A DNA stretch of 47,065 bases from contig NW_019775580.1 of assembly GCF_001039355.2 (NCBI RefSeq), forward strand, positions 583,512-630,576, read 5' to 3'. The notes beneath the pieces are model-generated. The model was not told where the DNA came from. It ran no database searches and was given only the letters and a program-made list of their open reading frames with translations. Position 1 is the first letter of the stretch. The number at the start of each line of letters is the position of its first letter. Position numbers and translations under genes: made by a program. Below, piece by piece: positions 33,701 to 45,870 of this stretch. This DNA comes from Lingula anatina (taxonomy: Eukaryota > Brachiopoda > Lingulata > Lingulida > Lingulidae).

Positions 33701-36244
33701 GGATGGCATATTAGAACATTAGACTTGCCTGCATCTTTGTTTTACTTTCACTAAATTTATAGTAACTAATTCAAAAGGCTCGAATTTGATCATAAAGTTA
33801 ATTTTCTTCATTTATTTACTTATGAAAATGATGCTATAGAAACTAATGGCATTCACAAAATGTAAGTTTCATTGTGATCAGATCCGACTTAAATGACAGG
33901 AAAGATGACAAAAGAAAGTATTAAAATGGACAACATATAAGTTGAAATTTTCACAAAATCATTGCATTTTATTGACAGTTATACACAAATGCAACAAATA
34001 AACACATCACAGGCGAACTTGTATTTGTGATCTGAGTAAATGATATGAAAAACAGGTGTCATATAGTTATTAAAAAAGTCACTACAGTAACATAAGAATG
34101 ATACTAGCAAGAAAAATAATTTTCTTCATTAAATCACATAGGCCTATATATAAGCCTATTCATAAAACCGAATATTTCATTTTAAAGTAATAAAGAAAAT
34201 GCCTGATACTGTAAGTGACACCCAGACAAAAATGCCATCTATTGACTCCTGATATAATTAAGTAAACAACATAATAACTTAGGACATAAGAGATTAATAT
34301 ACACTGAGCAATCTTCAACATCTGATTATCCTGACCACATGACTCTCACAGTTCTTGCCTGGTTCAATAACATGCGCTGTGTCTGTCATGCTCTAAAATA
34401 AATAAAAAATAACTCACTTAGTTTTCTGAAATATATATCATTATGTGATAAACGTTGTTGTAAAATACCAACTCTAATTTCTACCTTACTTGCAATTATG
34501 ATAACTGACCACCCGGCATGGAATGTTACAAATGCAACTGAACATTGTGTATGCTTAATAGGTGTGGAAGGTTCACCAGTATTTCATAATCGGGTAGGCC
34601 TACACGTTATATGGAGATAGGAATGGTACAAGCAAATTTGTCTGATATAGTTACCGTAAAAGACTATTAATCACAAGTACTAGGGCTGTATTACATTAAT
34701 AAACCATGGTGTCCTGTAAACTACACACAAAACTTACTTATTAATATGCCCCTCGACCGTTGATGATACGGTCTATACAGTGATGCCATGGAGCCAGTGA
34801 TGTGCCGGGTGCGAGTTGTCTGCAGTTGGTCCCTTTCTTTCTACAAAATACTGCGACCTGATCTGTACTTTAAATATGTCAGCACTTAGTCCTTTTAATC
34901 TAATCAAGCCCAACTTCTCTTTCTTCACTTCTCTCGCCAGTTGTGTCCGTCATCCATGGTCATTTTCCTGGTTTTCTTGCTTAACTTTAACTGCAATGCA
35001 CCCAACGACACAACATTAGCAATTCGCCAAATTACATGACAACGCCAAATTTTACTCAATGCAATCCTATAACATAGACTTGTGCCCAACCGCGAGAGAA
35101 GTTTCAATGGCAGATTTTAACCCCACCTCTCGTGAAATCTCACTCCAATCCAGGTCTCGTTTGACGTCATCTGCTGCGCAGATGTTCAAAATAGGCTATC
35201 CCGGACATTCCCTATTGGTGTAGCAATAGCTGCAGGAATAGAGACCTAATAATAGGTGCCAGGCTAACAAAAGACAGTTGTTGAATCTGTGGTTGGAGTA
35301 GGACATTCTCTAACATCAGTTGGCTGTTAAACCCTAGGCTTAAAGTGTGATTGAGCATGATTTATAATAAAATGTATCTTTAAAAATATTAATTTGTCCT
35401 CCTTTCCCACCCTTTATGAGGGACAGTACTATACCCTTTATGTTCACTTACTTTTACATTACATTACATATATTAGGCTGGATTGAAATTTCACTTTTTA
35501 AAACAGCCAAGGTCAAGTAAAATCTGACAATAAGCAAGATTAAAATCTGACTAGATAAAGTTGACTTTCAATATAATAGAAGAAATATGAAGTTAGTAAA
35601 TATCATCATAAAAATACTAAAAATACATTTACTGTGTTTTTATCTTTTTGTGAAAATTAACTAGCAAAGTCAAGATTATACTAGTAGGAGCCATGTTTAA
35701 TTTACCACAACCCTAGATTTCATGACTGTTTTTGATACATCCTGATAATAATCTTTTTAAATAACAGGCATAGCATTTCAAAAGTTGTGATTTAGTGAAT
35801 GAGTTTAAAGGGTTGATTAGGCATTTTTCTATCAGATGTTGTTAAACTTATATTGCTCTTGACGTATTCTCATACTTTGAGTGAGGTAAACACCATAGTT
35901 TGTTAGAACAATACAATTTATAACTAGCTTTACATAATGTTATTTATTTGTTTGTTGGACTAATTTGGCTGGATTTCTCTCTGGCCGGCTACATAAATAC
36001 CCACTATAGCTCACAATAGTGTATTATTAATCATTGTGTACTTGCCACTTATATATGATAATAATTAAAATTTTATGTAAGCATTGATTATTTCCGATTG
36101 ATGTATATAAAGTAAAATGTGTATTGAAGTATTTTGTTTGTGTAATTGCCAATGGCATTGCATATACATGTATATTGTATTGGTACATATTAAATAATCA
36201 AATAATAAGGTTTTTACTCTAAAATAGCATACCCCGATAAAATT
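30713..36244. other. Unassigned AT-rich sequence
   Basis: No gene is supported. Items seen: a short open frame at about 32310-32446 (plus, KAKFARRTYYAAKVALNRLH) with coding-like composition but no family; a palindromic TGACGTCA (35162-35169) in a locally CG-richer stretch; and 'gaggtggggttaaaatatgg' (about 32149) present in inverted form near 35114. The rest is AT-rich with no structure I can name. Confidence 0.45.
35162..35169. promoter_or_regulatory. CRE-like palindrome TGACGTCA
   Basis: A perfect CREB/ATF consensus in a CG-richer stretch (35040-35200). No transcript or start site is assigned, so this is a weak call. Confidence 0.25.
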
Positions 36245-36727
36245 AAAAGCTTGTTGTATACTCAACTCACACAACTTAAAATTTCTAAGTTTCCTGTACA
36301 CTTGTTGCACACTCCTGACAAAAAAATTGAGTTTTCTGCACACTTATGGCAAACTCCTGATGAAATTGAAAGTTTATTGCACACTTACTGCACACATCTG
36401 TTGAAAAACCAAGTGTCTTGCACATTTTCTGCACACTCATGACAGAAAATTTACATTTTCTGCACACTTGTTGCATACTCTTGATCAAATTTTAAGGTTA
36501 TCGCACACTCTCCGCATGCTTCTATTGAAATACCAAGTCTCTTGCATACTTTCTGCACACTATCTGTACTTATGGAAGTGTGCAGTAGGTGTGCAACAAG
36601 AAAAAAATTTTATCGCACACTTCTGCACACTTCCCAAAGCTGTCTACTGCACACTCTAGAGTGTGCCGCACATGTACAGTACATTTGCAGCATATGTGCT
36701 GCACACTTTTCATTTTGCTAAGGGACA
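36245..36727. repeat. Dispersed GCACAC-rich repeat, second locus
   Basis: Loosely spaced 'tgcacact' motifs, each about 20-45 bp apart, separated by 'cctgatgaaattgaaag'-like spacers. The right end, read on the minus strand, is CCCTTAGCAAAATGAAAAG, an inverted match to the end at 30346. It has no coding content. Confidence 0.7.
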
Positions 36728-38138
36728 TGTACCGGTAGTAGATCATAGAAAAAGAAGGTGCAACAATATTAAATTGACAAATTAGATATAAAACTGACAC
36801 GCATTGTTTGACTATCAATTGAAAACTGTAATAATATCCAAAATAACCGGTGATAATCGCCAAAATAAAGGGTCATGGATGACACAAAAACCTGGATTTT
36901 GCACGATTTTTGGTACAAAAAATTCTGCAACATTTGTTTCCAAAGATGGATTTTAATAATATTTTATACATACAACATTGATTAAAAGATACATTATCTC
37001 CCGCACACTCTCTAGTTGAGGAATAGTGGCCAAAGTTACAATGTTGCCAAGGTCAAATTTTACCGCTCAGTGCGACTTTGACGAACTCAAGCTCATTCTA
37101 AACTACATAATTTCAATAGAAGTGTACATGAATATGAAGTCTACATACCCAACAATCATAATATCATATTAGACTTGCTAAGTATGCATTTATTTAGAGT
37201 ATATAGCTATTCTTTGAACAAGTTTAAATTTAAAAATACTTAGTTCAATTTTTGACTACGGAAAATTCATATGGAATGAAATACCTGATAACAAATTTAA
37301 CTAGCAGTTTGTTAGCAACACTAAAAAGGTAATCAGATGCGCGTGCCAAACTAGTGAACAAAAGGACAGTTCGCTACGGGAGACGGTTTAGTGGCACGCG
37401 GTTGCATGGGTTCAAGCCTCTTACAGCTATAATCCTATCACCACAACAAACAATGGGGACCTTCTGGCTGATGTGTCCTGCTGTTAATTACACTTTGTTA
37501 CAGTGGATTGTTGCGCTCTCGTTGGACCACAGATACTGGCGTCAAGTGGTTCACTCGCCTAAGGTATTGTGTGTTATTACGCCTAAACTATTGTGTTTTT
37601 GCAATCGAATTTTGAAGGGATTTAGACGGTTCTCCATTGTTTGTCCGCCCCCTTCTATTCACAGGATAGGGATTAAAAAATTTCAAACATTTTTAAAATG
37701 TTATACAACAGAAACATAATTATTATTACTACTGTATATGTATTCTGATCGCTGTCTATGCTAGGCTTCCTCTAGCAATAGATTTGTCTTAGTCACTGTG
37801 GCTAATTGGGCCTAAAAATTCTTAGCCAAAAGAAAAACTTGTTAGCCACACTTTTTTCAACAACCTTTTCAGCATTCTTTTTTTTTTTTTTTTTTGTGCA
37901 AGGAAAACAGGTTTATAAATGATCAAAAGATCATGGCCAACAACATGAACAAGTTCAGCAAACTTCTGCAAAATGTAATGGAGTAATTGGTGTGTGAGAA
38001 AATGATAATACACTATGTAACTTTTTAGTAATGTTAGCATAAGTCTTCAGTTGAGGAATTAAAGAAAATTACAAATGATTTGGCTTGAAAGAGAAATATG
38101 TTTCTTTTTTAAATAAGTCCGTTATCAAAGAAAAATTA
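36728..38138. other. Unassigned sequence with small repeats
   Basis: 'cccgcacactctctagttg' at 36998 matches 27344. Positions about 37325-37386 match about 25065-25135 in the opposite orientation. Positions 37722-37766 carry a scrap of the satellite family ('actactgtatatgtattctg'). A poly(T) tract lies at about 37879-37896. No gene is supported. Confidence 0.5.
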
Positions 38139-38624
38139 TTACCTTCTTAAGGGAATGAAGATACTATATTTGTTTTGAGAAATGACAGAAAATTGATTGA
38201 AAATTGAAAATTCTAAGGTTAGGGCAATGAAAGAGAATTTGGCCATCTGCTTGACAACACCATGGAGAACAGCTCGCCCTTCAAGACCACGGTCAGCAGC
38301 TGCATTATACAAACAGCTGATGGTTGTGTAGATGTCCTCAGCACTTGTCCCAGGTAGCTCCCTCACCCCCATAAACCTACTTTTCACTATGCCAGTTGCA
38401 TCTATGTAGCGGTAGTAAATGAAGATGACAGATTTGTTGGAAGAGTCTGTGGCCTCATCTGCACATATATCGTATATGTGATAAGGGGATGTCATCTGGT
38501 CTGCTTTGATTTCGTCCTCTGTCACAGCCTGGAGAACCATGTAGAAATCATTCAGGGAGTTGCTGTGAGTATAATAGCTCTGCTCAGTGTCATCTGTCTT
38601 GAGGTGCCTCAGTGAAGAGACTCC
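38139..38624 (-). pseudogene. Exon-like fragment of a hAT-type (DUF4371-like) transposase
   Basis: The minus strand has a pyrimidine-rich stretch and splice acceptor (atttaacag) ending at 38625. It is followed by an open frame from 38624: LNDFYMVLQAVTEDEI, then HIYDICADEATDSSNKSVIF, IYYRYIDATG, SRFMGVRELPGTSAEDIYTT. The order 'D-E-(A/S)-T-D', 'Y-R-Y-x-D' and 'E-L-P-x-(T)-(S)A' is what I recall from the DDE core start of hAT-derived DUF4371 / ZMYM-like proteins. The similarity fades after about 38230 (VVKQMAKF), and the frame stops at 38139. It is either one exon of a larger gene beyond recognition here or a dead fragment. I see no partner exons nearby. Confidence 0.6.
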
Positions 38625-38923
38625 CTGTTAAATTAAAAAAAAAAAAAAACAGCACTGTAAACTGTTGTCTAAAGCTGTTAAATAGAGACACCTGCCACCA
38701 ATGCTATAACATTATCATTGCAGATAAGGGTAAAATAAGGAGTAAATTTGGATTAAATAATTGTTTTCTTGATATTTTGTTAATTAATGTAAATGTGCTA
38801 CTGAATCCTCAAAGGGAGGAAGTGAATTAACAGATAAAATTCACATGGAAGTATTTCAAATTTATTCTGTAAAAGTTGAGTAAGCAACTACTACAACTAA
38901 TAATCCCAGCGGGCAAAATATGT

Positions 38924-39065
38924 TGTTTTAACATTGAAACAACGTTGAACCATAACGTTGATAAGACGTTGGATAAACATTGGATTTAAAGTTGGCTCAA
39001 CCTCAGATAACAACTTTGTATCAACGTCAGATAACAACATTGTATCAACCCGAGTTGTTAGACAA
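38924..39065. repeat. AACGTTG / AACATTG minisatellite
   Basis: Short imperfect units ('aacaacgttgaaccataacg', 'cagataacaacattgtatca') repeat about ten times. No gene. Confidence 0.7.
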
Positions 39066-39164
39066 CATTCTTGCATGAAAAGACATTGAAATGACCTGAG
39101 GGTAGGGTATAAAAGTATGGACTTTAAATTAAAATTTCCAAGGTTTAGATTAAAATATATATAT

Positions 39165-40143
39165 GTTAACTGAGAAATTATCATTTGTAAATGGGTCACT
39201 TAGATCTAAATCAGTTTTATATATTTTCAAGGTGACAAGGGTTAATGTGAACTGCTTGGAGTTGAGGGGGAGCTAGGGTTCACTAAGCAAAAATTTTGAT
39301 ATAGACAAAATTCCATGTATTCATTCTGATGCCTGTGCATTGTCTGTTGTGACAGTGAATGTGACTGGATGTATATTCTGATCACTGTCTATGTCTTAAT
39401 TGTCGCTGTATATGTTTACTATAATATAATTATATATTTTGATCACTGTGTTATTGCTGTGTTGTTACTACTGTATGTGTCTATAAATATATTTTATTTT
39501 TGATGTATTATCTTTTTTCAGTAGAGATGAACACGTGTTTCCTGGATTATCATCACACTAAGAACAGCTAAATTGATCTCAACCTCACAGCCTCTGCACA
39601 GGTCAGTGCAACAACGATATTGCCATACTGAATATTCTCTTTAATCGCAGTTTGACCATTGCCACTATATCTCGTAACTGAGAAATTAATTATCATTTGT
39701 AAATGGGTCACTTAGATCTAAATCAGTGTCATATATTTTCAAGGTGACAAGGGTTAATGTGAACTGTTGTTGGGGGGGGGGGGTGGGGGGGAGGCGAGGG
39801 TTCCCTAAGCAAAAATTTTGATATAGACAAAATTTTATATATACATTCTGATGCCTGTGCATTGTCTGTTGTGACATTGAATGTGTCTGTATAGTATTCT
39901 GATCAGCTGAACTCATCTCAACCTCACATCATCAGCACAGGTCAGTGCAACAACGATATTGGTACATTGGTGATTCTCTTCAATCCCATTGTGAACATTG
40001 CTGCTATACAGTATGTTTTACCTGAGAAATTATCATTTTGGAAAAAGGTGAATTAGATCTCACTCAGTTTTATATATATTCAAGGTGACAAGGATTAATG
40101 TAAACTGTTGGGGGGCGCTTAGCAAAAATCTTTACATAGACAA
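39165..40143 (+). repeat. Satellite-like array 3
   Basis: It enters mid-unit at 'gttaactgagaaattatc', passes 'gcaaaaattttgatatagac' landmarks at about 39288 and 39809, and ends after a shortened unit near 40140. The G-rich tract at 39773-39792 is expanded. Same orientation as arrays 1 and 2. Confidence 0.85.
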
Positions 40144-41625
40144 TACAATAAATTACAATACAATAAATTTGATTTCATGTCGGTTATAAATTGAATGGAA
40201 ACATTAGCTTTACAGCTATTCGCCGACTGGGTAAGGATGAAAACATATCTACAAATTACAATAATGCAATATTTACACATGAAGTCTAGTAAGAGAGTAA
40301 AAAGAAAATCTTTCAACAAAGAGTATACAAAAACACATGAAAAACTTTCTACAAAGAGTATACAAAAACACATAGTCGAGTCGCCACTCTCATAGGCCCA
40401 ATAGTCGTACCCTGCAATGTTCCTTCCTGTAATTTTTTTTTTGCTAAAATACATTCTTCAGGCTGAGAGAAGCAAAATTAGCTTGGTTGCTATTTCTGAG
40501 ACCTTGCGCATTTTTCAATATGGCCGTCAATTTATGAGGAAAAATAGAAAAACGACCAGAAGTCGCCAGGTAAACTTTATTGACAGCTTTTTTGAACGTG
40601 TATCCTGTCAGGAGAGCACAACAGTACTAGTGAATACACTTAATGGCGTACCACTTAGCAAAAATCCAAAATGGCCATCAAAACATACGGCAGAAAATAA
40701 TAAAAGCTGCAGAATCAGTTTGTTTTTTGCATATTTAGTTTTATTAAAACCATATCCCCTTTTTATATTTATGTTAATTTTAATATTTTGTTAGTCATGA
40801 CAATGAACTGTTGGAATAAGCTTATCTGACAGTTCAATAACCCCCCCCCCCCCGAGAGTCTGTTTGCTTGCCCGGCTCCCATAGTCAAATACTTTGAATG
40901 TTATTCCCTGAAATTTTTTAAAAGAATTTAATACTTTGGGGGTATAAAAGCCAATTTAATTTGGGCTTTCTTGGCAGTGGCTACATACTGAACATTGATC
41001 AATTTTCAAAATTCAAGATGGCCGTCAATAATATAAAAAAAATATTATATTATCATTATATTATAAATAAATAATTATGTAACATAGCAAAGAGTCGGGT
41101 TTAAAGTGCATGGTTTTCGGCATTTCAAATGACCGCTAAAACATGCCCAAAAAGGTAAAAATAAGCAGTTAAATTATGTTTTAAACCGGTAATTCGTTGT
41201 ATAATATATATCAAACGTTTTTTATTTATTGACAAAGTGTACTTGTAAGGTACAGTTATACTAAGAGGATCATTGATAGGACTGACCATTACGTAAGTTC
41301 TCTTTTTAATACAGGCTCAATCTAATGAAACGTTTATCAATGGTCAACAGGGGGTTCTGCAGGAATTTGGGCACAGGGAGTCCAAAATGTTAATCTTCAA
41401 TCGGGACTCTTATATTTACATGGAGTCCAACCAAGTCCGTTGGTGGGGACAGGGTTGGGGGCGGGGGGGGGGGGGGGAGGGTAATTTTATTGAACTTTTG
41501 TCAAAATATTAACCGTATTATTATTTTCGGTTTTTGTTTTTATATTGATCATACCTTAATATTTTGATTTTATATCTTTATCATAACTTTTTCAGTATGT
41601 ACATAAAATTTAGCTTTAAAACTTC

Positions 41626-41665
<40 letters not shown>

Positions 41666-41981
41666 AGATTGGCACTTGTAAGAATATTTCATCAGTATTT
41701 AACAGCATTTCTAGTTTTTCTTATTACTGCACTTTTTTTTTACTTTACATTTTAAAGAGTCAATAAAAAAAACATCTCACAAATCTTTTGGTTATATACT
41801 GACAGCCATTAAAATCTTTGAGGACATATTTTTCAAAATAATTGTTATTTTGAAGCTCTTAACTGGATTATTTTCATATAAATCATTTGTTTAGGACATT
41901 GGTATACAGAACCAAAAATCTTAAGTTTCATGAATAGTTTCAAGACAAAAATGGCACCAACCCAACACAAAATCACAACAG
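40144..41981. other. Unassigned sequence with homopolymer tracts
   Basis: No gene. It contains a 35-bp-period tandem pair (40316-40373), poly(C) at about 40842-40855, poly(G) at about 41461-41477 and poly(T) at about 41631-41662. The frame 40417-40794 has no recognisable domain. Confidence 0.5.
40316..40373 (+). repeat. Two-copy 35-bp tandem repeat
   Basis: ACAAAGAGTATACAAAAACA followed by CAT occurs at 40316 and again at 40351. Confidence 0.85.
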
Positions 41982-42351
41982 TCAATAGCCGGTACGATCT
42001 CCGCTTGCTTCGATGCAGGCGGCGATCTGTTGGCGCATGCTCAGGCAATAAATGTGGATGGGATGGTGTCGTGCGGAATCCTATTCCAGCCTTGTCATAG
42101 TGCCTGGATCAGCTGCTGCCTTGGCCAATGGACGGCCAAGATATAGTAGTACCACAAGTGTTCAATCGGATTCATATCCGAAGAATAGACAGGTCGGGGT
42201 AGGACATCCACCCTTGGGACTCCAGATACACTTGGATCATTTGTGCTGAATGTGAACGGGTCTTGTCCTGTTGGGAAATGGTGATTTCAGTTTTCTGCTG
42301 CATGAACGAGGTCATGTGAGGTTGCAGAATCTGATCTACAGTTACAGGATT
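41982..42351 (-). pseudogene. Tc1-like transposase, C-terminal fragment
   Basis: Read on the minus strand in shifting frames: QILQPHMTSFMQQ, then ISQQDKTRSHSAQMIQVYL (equivalent of the family's QQDNARPH segment), then after a frameshift YSSDMNPIEHLW (the usual SPDLNPIEHLWD with its downstream acidic residue lost), then WNRIPHDTI and SMRQQIAACIEASGDRTGY followed by a stop. The segment order and closing motif are those of Tc1/mariner transposases of the DD34E type. A frameshift, internal stops and 5' truncation make it non-functional. Confidence 0.85.
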
Positions 42352-43099
42352 AATTTCGAGGACACTTTAATAGCCTTGGTTTATAATCCTTATGGTAGTT
42401 AAACGACTATTATCAGTGCGTTAATTATAGGGAATTAAACCTTAAGCCGTTGGGACCCAGCAGCGATAAATACTACTCTAACTCGGCCTAAATTTACTCA
42501 GCTTGCTTTTAGCCACCCACTGTGAGCAGGACACCATCATCAATAGAAAGATACTCCTGCACTTTCATTTAGATAAACAGGGTGATAAACCCGATGGGGT
42601 GAGTGGGGTGAAAATGCCGGCCTTTGTGAGTCAGAAGAATAGTAGCCTGCGGATCGCGTCGTGTATTTCTCGAGTTAAATGCTCTCAAATTGCATTATAC
42701 TGTTGAATAACCACGAAGAAAAAGATAATAACTGAAAGTCCTTGAATAATCCCACCTTTTATAATACTTTTTTTTACATTTCAAATGATGAACATTTTGC
42801 TGTTGTGAAACATGCTAGTAAAAATCACGCACTATCTTTCCCGACTGGCATTTATTCAATTTGATGCACTATAAAATTAAGAAATTTAACAGTTATAATT
42901 ATATCATTGTCAAGGTATTTAATTTCACAACTGCATAAATTTTCATAATTTGTCTAGTCGTACACCATGATACACCGCAGTAGGGTTATAAGATTGCAGT
43001 CATTTTTTTTATTCGTATGACAAACAAACTGCCAAATTATGAAAGGGGACACCTTCCGGACCTCCATGCATACGGCACCTGGCAAAGCTGATAGACAAA
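42352..43099. other. Unassigned sequence
   Basis: Nothing recognised; it separates the Tc1 C-terminal fragment from the minisatellite. Confidence 0.5.
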
Positions 43100-43410
43100 A
43101 AGGCAATTTTCAAATTTTCAGCGCGAGATCGTTTGCAATCCGAGAGAGACAAGGAGGCAATTTTCATATCTGCTAAAAAGACTTCGTTAGCCAAAGAGCA
43201 AGACGAGAACGCAAGTTTCGTATTGTCAGCGGGAGATCATTCGCAATCCGAGCGAAACGATAATGCAATTCTCATATCCGTTCAATAGCTTCCGTTTGCG
43301 GAAGATCGTCAGCTGGAGATCGTTCTCGATCTAAGCGAGACGAAAAGGCAATTTTCATATTCTTTCATGGGAATTGGTTCGCAAAAGAGTGTCAGCGGCA
43401 GATCGTTATC
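43100..43410. repeat. Minisatellite, about 80-110-bp unit
   Basis: Four diverged units start at 'tcagcg(c/g)gagatcg' near 43119, 43227, 43309 and 43391. Each continues 'caatccgagcgaaacga', then 'ggcaattttcatat'. Units differ in length by internal indels. Confidence 0.75.
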
Positions 43411-43732
43411 GATTGTTATTAACCCTCCCTTCCCATTGAAATTTATTATAATTTTATAAAATATTTTTTCACTTCATCACACTCCCACCCCATTTTGGAC
43501 AGCCTGTATCCCAATCCTAGAAAAAAGGCTTGGTTCTGGGTGAAATGATGTAATGGAACTTAATTGAATAGCCGCAATGTATTTAATTTTAACTGATGAT
43601 TTTATTACCGGTGAAAACTGAGCTATAATATTTGGCGAATTTAATTTATTCTAAATTTACATTTAACTGTACCTGGGAATTTTGAAAATCTGTGCTTACA
43701 ATTCTAAAAGGTCAGGTTGCGCCCCTGATCCT

Positions 43733-44305
43733 TAACCTACCCCTCGCTGGTTAATTACTAGTTTACTTAACATCACAAAACGCAGTAGATCACTTTCCTG
43801 AAACCGCACTAATACATGTATCAACAGATTTGCTCGCGGGGTTTATGTAAAGGGCGGTTGATTTTAACTTGTGTATAGGCATAGCTTAGGTTTTGCTTAG
43901 CTCGTGAAGTTTATATGCACTTTTTCTCAAAAATGTGTTAACATGTCTTGCCCCACCAGTCAGCTTTTGTTCATTACATCCGGGATATAGCGGTTTCCTT
44001 CGTGTCTCTTAAATATATGAGTCGTCGTGGAAACTTCCAACACTTTACTTGCTTCAGGAAAGTCTGCCCTTCCACATCAAAGTTGAACAATTTGCGTGTG
44101 TTGCTAGACTTTGTTTTGATTATTTTCAGCGACACAAGTTGATAGAAGTCGTAGCCGCCCTGACGCGTAAACAAGAGTTGCAGCTCTTTGTTAGTAACGA
44201 GCTAATTGCACTCTTAACCTACCCCTTGCTAGTTAATTACTAGTTTAGTAAACAGTACAAAACGCAATACAAAACAAAGATCACTTTCCTAAAACAGAAA
44301 TAAGC
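43733..44305 (+). repeat. Direct duplication of an approximately 90-bp segment, 480 bp apart
   Basis: 'aacctacccctcgctggtta' at 43733 and 'aacctaccccttgctagtta' at 44217, each followed by 'attactagttta', 'caaaacgca' and 'gatcactttcct'. The spacer between the copies holds nothing recognised. Confidence 0.75.
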
Positions 44306-45589
44306 TCTGCATCAGTTAATATATGCTATCTCACCCATCTTCACTACACAAATATGAGCGGTAGCTGTCGTGTGTACTGGGTAAGGGGGTGGCAGTGAAA
44401 CATTTGTTATAAATATAGATACAAAGAATGTTCGCATCCTTCACCCCCTGGTAAATAATTACAAAATTGGGTTGATATGTTAGTTTGATCTTTTTTCCAC
44501 AATTTAAAAGTTTACTTTTTAAAAGTTTTAACTTGTTACTTAAAAGTCTAATTTAGTTTAATTGTCTAACCGAACAAATGTTGATTCCATGCAATTAATG
44601 GTTATAAAATTGAAGTTGACTTTTAGATGAAACATTTAAAACAAAAATAGTGAGCAACATGGCAACATAAAAATGACCGCAAACAAACCAATAAATTAAC
44701 ACTGTCGTCGGATAAGGCATGTACATGTGCCTACATCATCTGAATTACCTTTGTAACCATACTTGTAACCTGAAATTCAATTGGATATAAAAGTGTAGAG
44801 AGCAAAAAGGGCACTGAGGTGCATAAGCACTTTTAACAGTTCTATCTAAAAGCTATAACGACTTTTTTGTCGCAATGTAGTTAGCGCGTTCGATATATTG
44901 TTGCTTGCACATGTAAAAAATGGCGCTAATGAAATATCAGCTGCGTGCTCAAAGTCGACTCGACGCGGAATGTAGTTATTGTTTTGAAAATAAATTTTCT
45001 GTGAATGGTGGCCTGAAATGATGTAAACAGTGTAACATGAAGTTTTAAAGAACATATTAAACCACGGCAGCATTAGTATATTCATATCAAACAGACTCTG
45101 TGCATATACTCGAGTCATGCCCTGCAATGTGAGGGTCACGCTGTCGAGATCACTCGGTAAACTGTTCAGGTAAAATTTTGCTCGGCAAATCCATAATGAA
45201 ATAAATCAATCAAGTTGTCTAGCGAGATATATGATGCAAGCACGTTCCACAAGGTTATAATTAACTGAAGCGATCTTATTAGCTCATTCAACAAGCCACG
45301 CGTCATTTACCGGATTACATAACAATAAAAAATAAAGTGGTGTTGGCGTCCCGCTGCGGCTTCAACAACTTATTTTGACAAGGCTCGCGCTACGTGCTGG
45401 CTTGAGAAAAACATCATTGTTAAACCTTAATGCCGATGCGTTAATTACTTATGGTCGCATTGTCTTCTTCCCACGGTGACCATTCATAAAAAGGGGGCGT
45501 AGTTAGGTATCAGACGCGTTAGTGGTGCATTGTCCTCTGACTAAATCCGTTACCTGTATGTAGTGACGAGCAGTTACTGGTTTGTTGCC
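44306..45589. other. Unassigned sequence
   Basis: The minus-strand frame at 44846-45139 has no recognisable domain. No RNA gene or repeat is identified. It lies between the two Tc1 fragments. Confidence 0.45.
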
Positions 45590-45870
45590 ATCAATGACCA
45601 CCATCGCTTGACCTCCAGCAAGCGTCGACGCACAGTGGGGCTGCTGCTCCGGTTGTTGTTCCTGCCGGGTGCTTCTTGTGCTATACGACTGGCATGGCGA
45701 AATTGGTCCCGCAGCTGATGCAACCTGATGTAGCGTTCCTGTCTAAAGTTGACACTCTCTCACCCTGGCTGTGGTATTTTGCTAACAGAACCTGGCATGT
45801 TGTGGGATTCAACCAGGTTCCTGATTGTGGGGTGGGAACAACTCATACATTATAGCTCAAATCAGACTCC
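45590..45870 (-). pseudogene. Tc1-like transposase, N-terminal DNA-binding fragment
   Basis: Minus strand: RNLVESHNMPGSVSKIPQPG, a stop, then ESVNFRQERYIRLHQLRDQF, RHASRIAQEAPGRNNNRSSS and PTVRRRLLEVK. This follows the paired helix-turn-helix layout of Tc1 transposases (hinge 'GS..dlPRPGR', then 'D.yi...hlR.rf..a...a', then 'vS..TVRnRL'). It lacks an intact start and the catalytic core. It lies upstream, in transcription sense, of the C-terminal fragment at 41982-42351 and on the same strand. Confidence 0.7.

Noticed and set aside
37380-37420. tRNA gene around 'gggttcaagcct'
   Set aside because: The B-box-like motif is present, but no cloverleaf or acceptor stem could be formed.
43100-43410. 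CRISPR-like array
   Set aside because: Units differ in length and sequence, with no constant repeat and unique spacers, and the DNA is eukaryotic.
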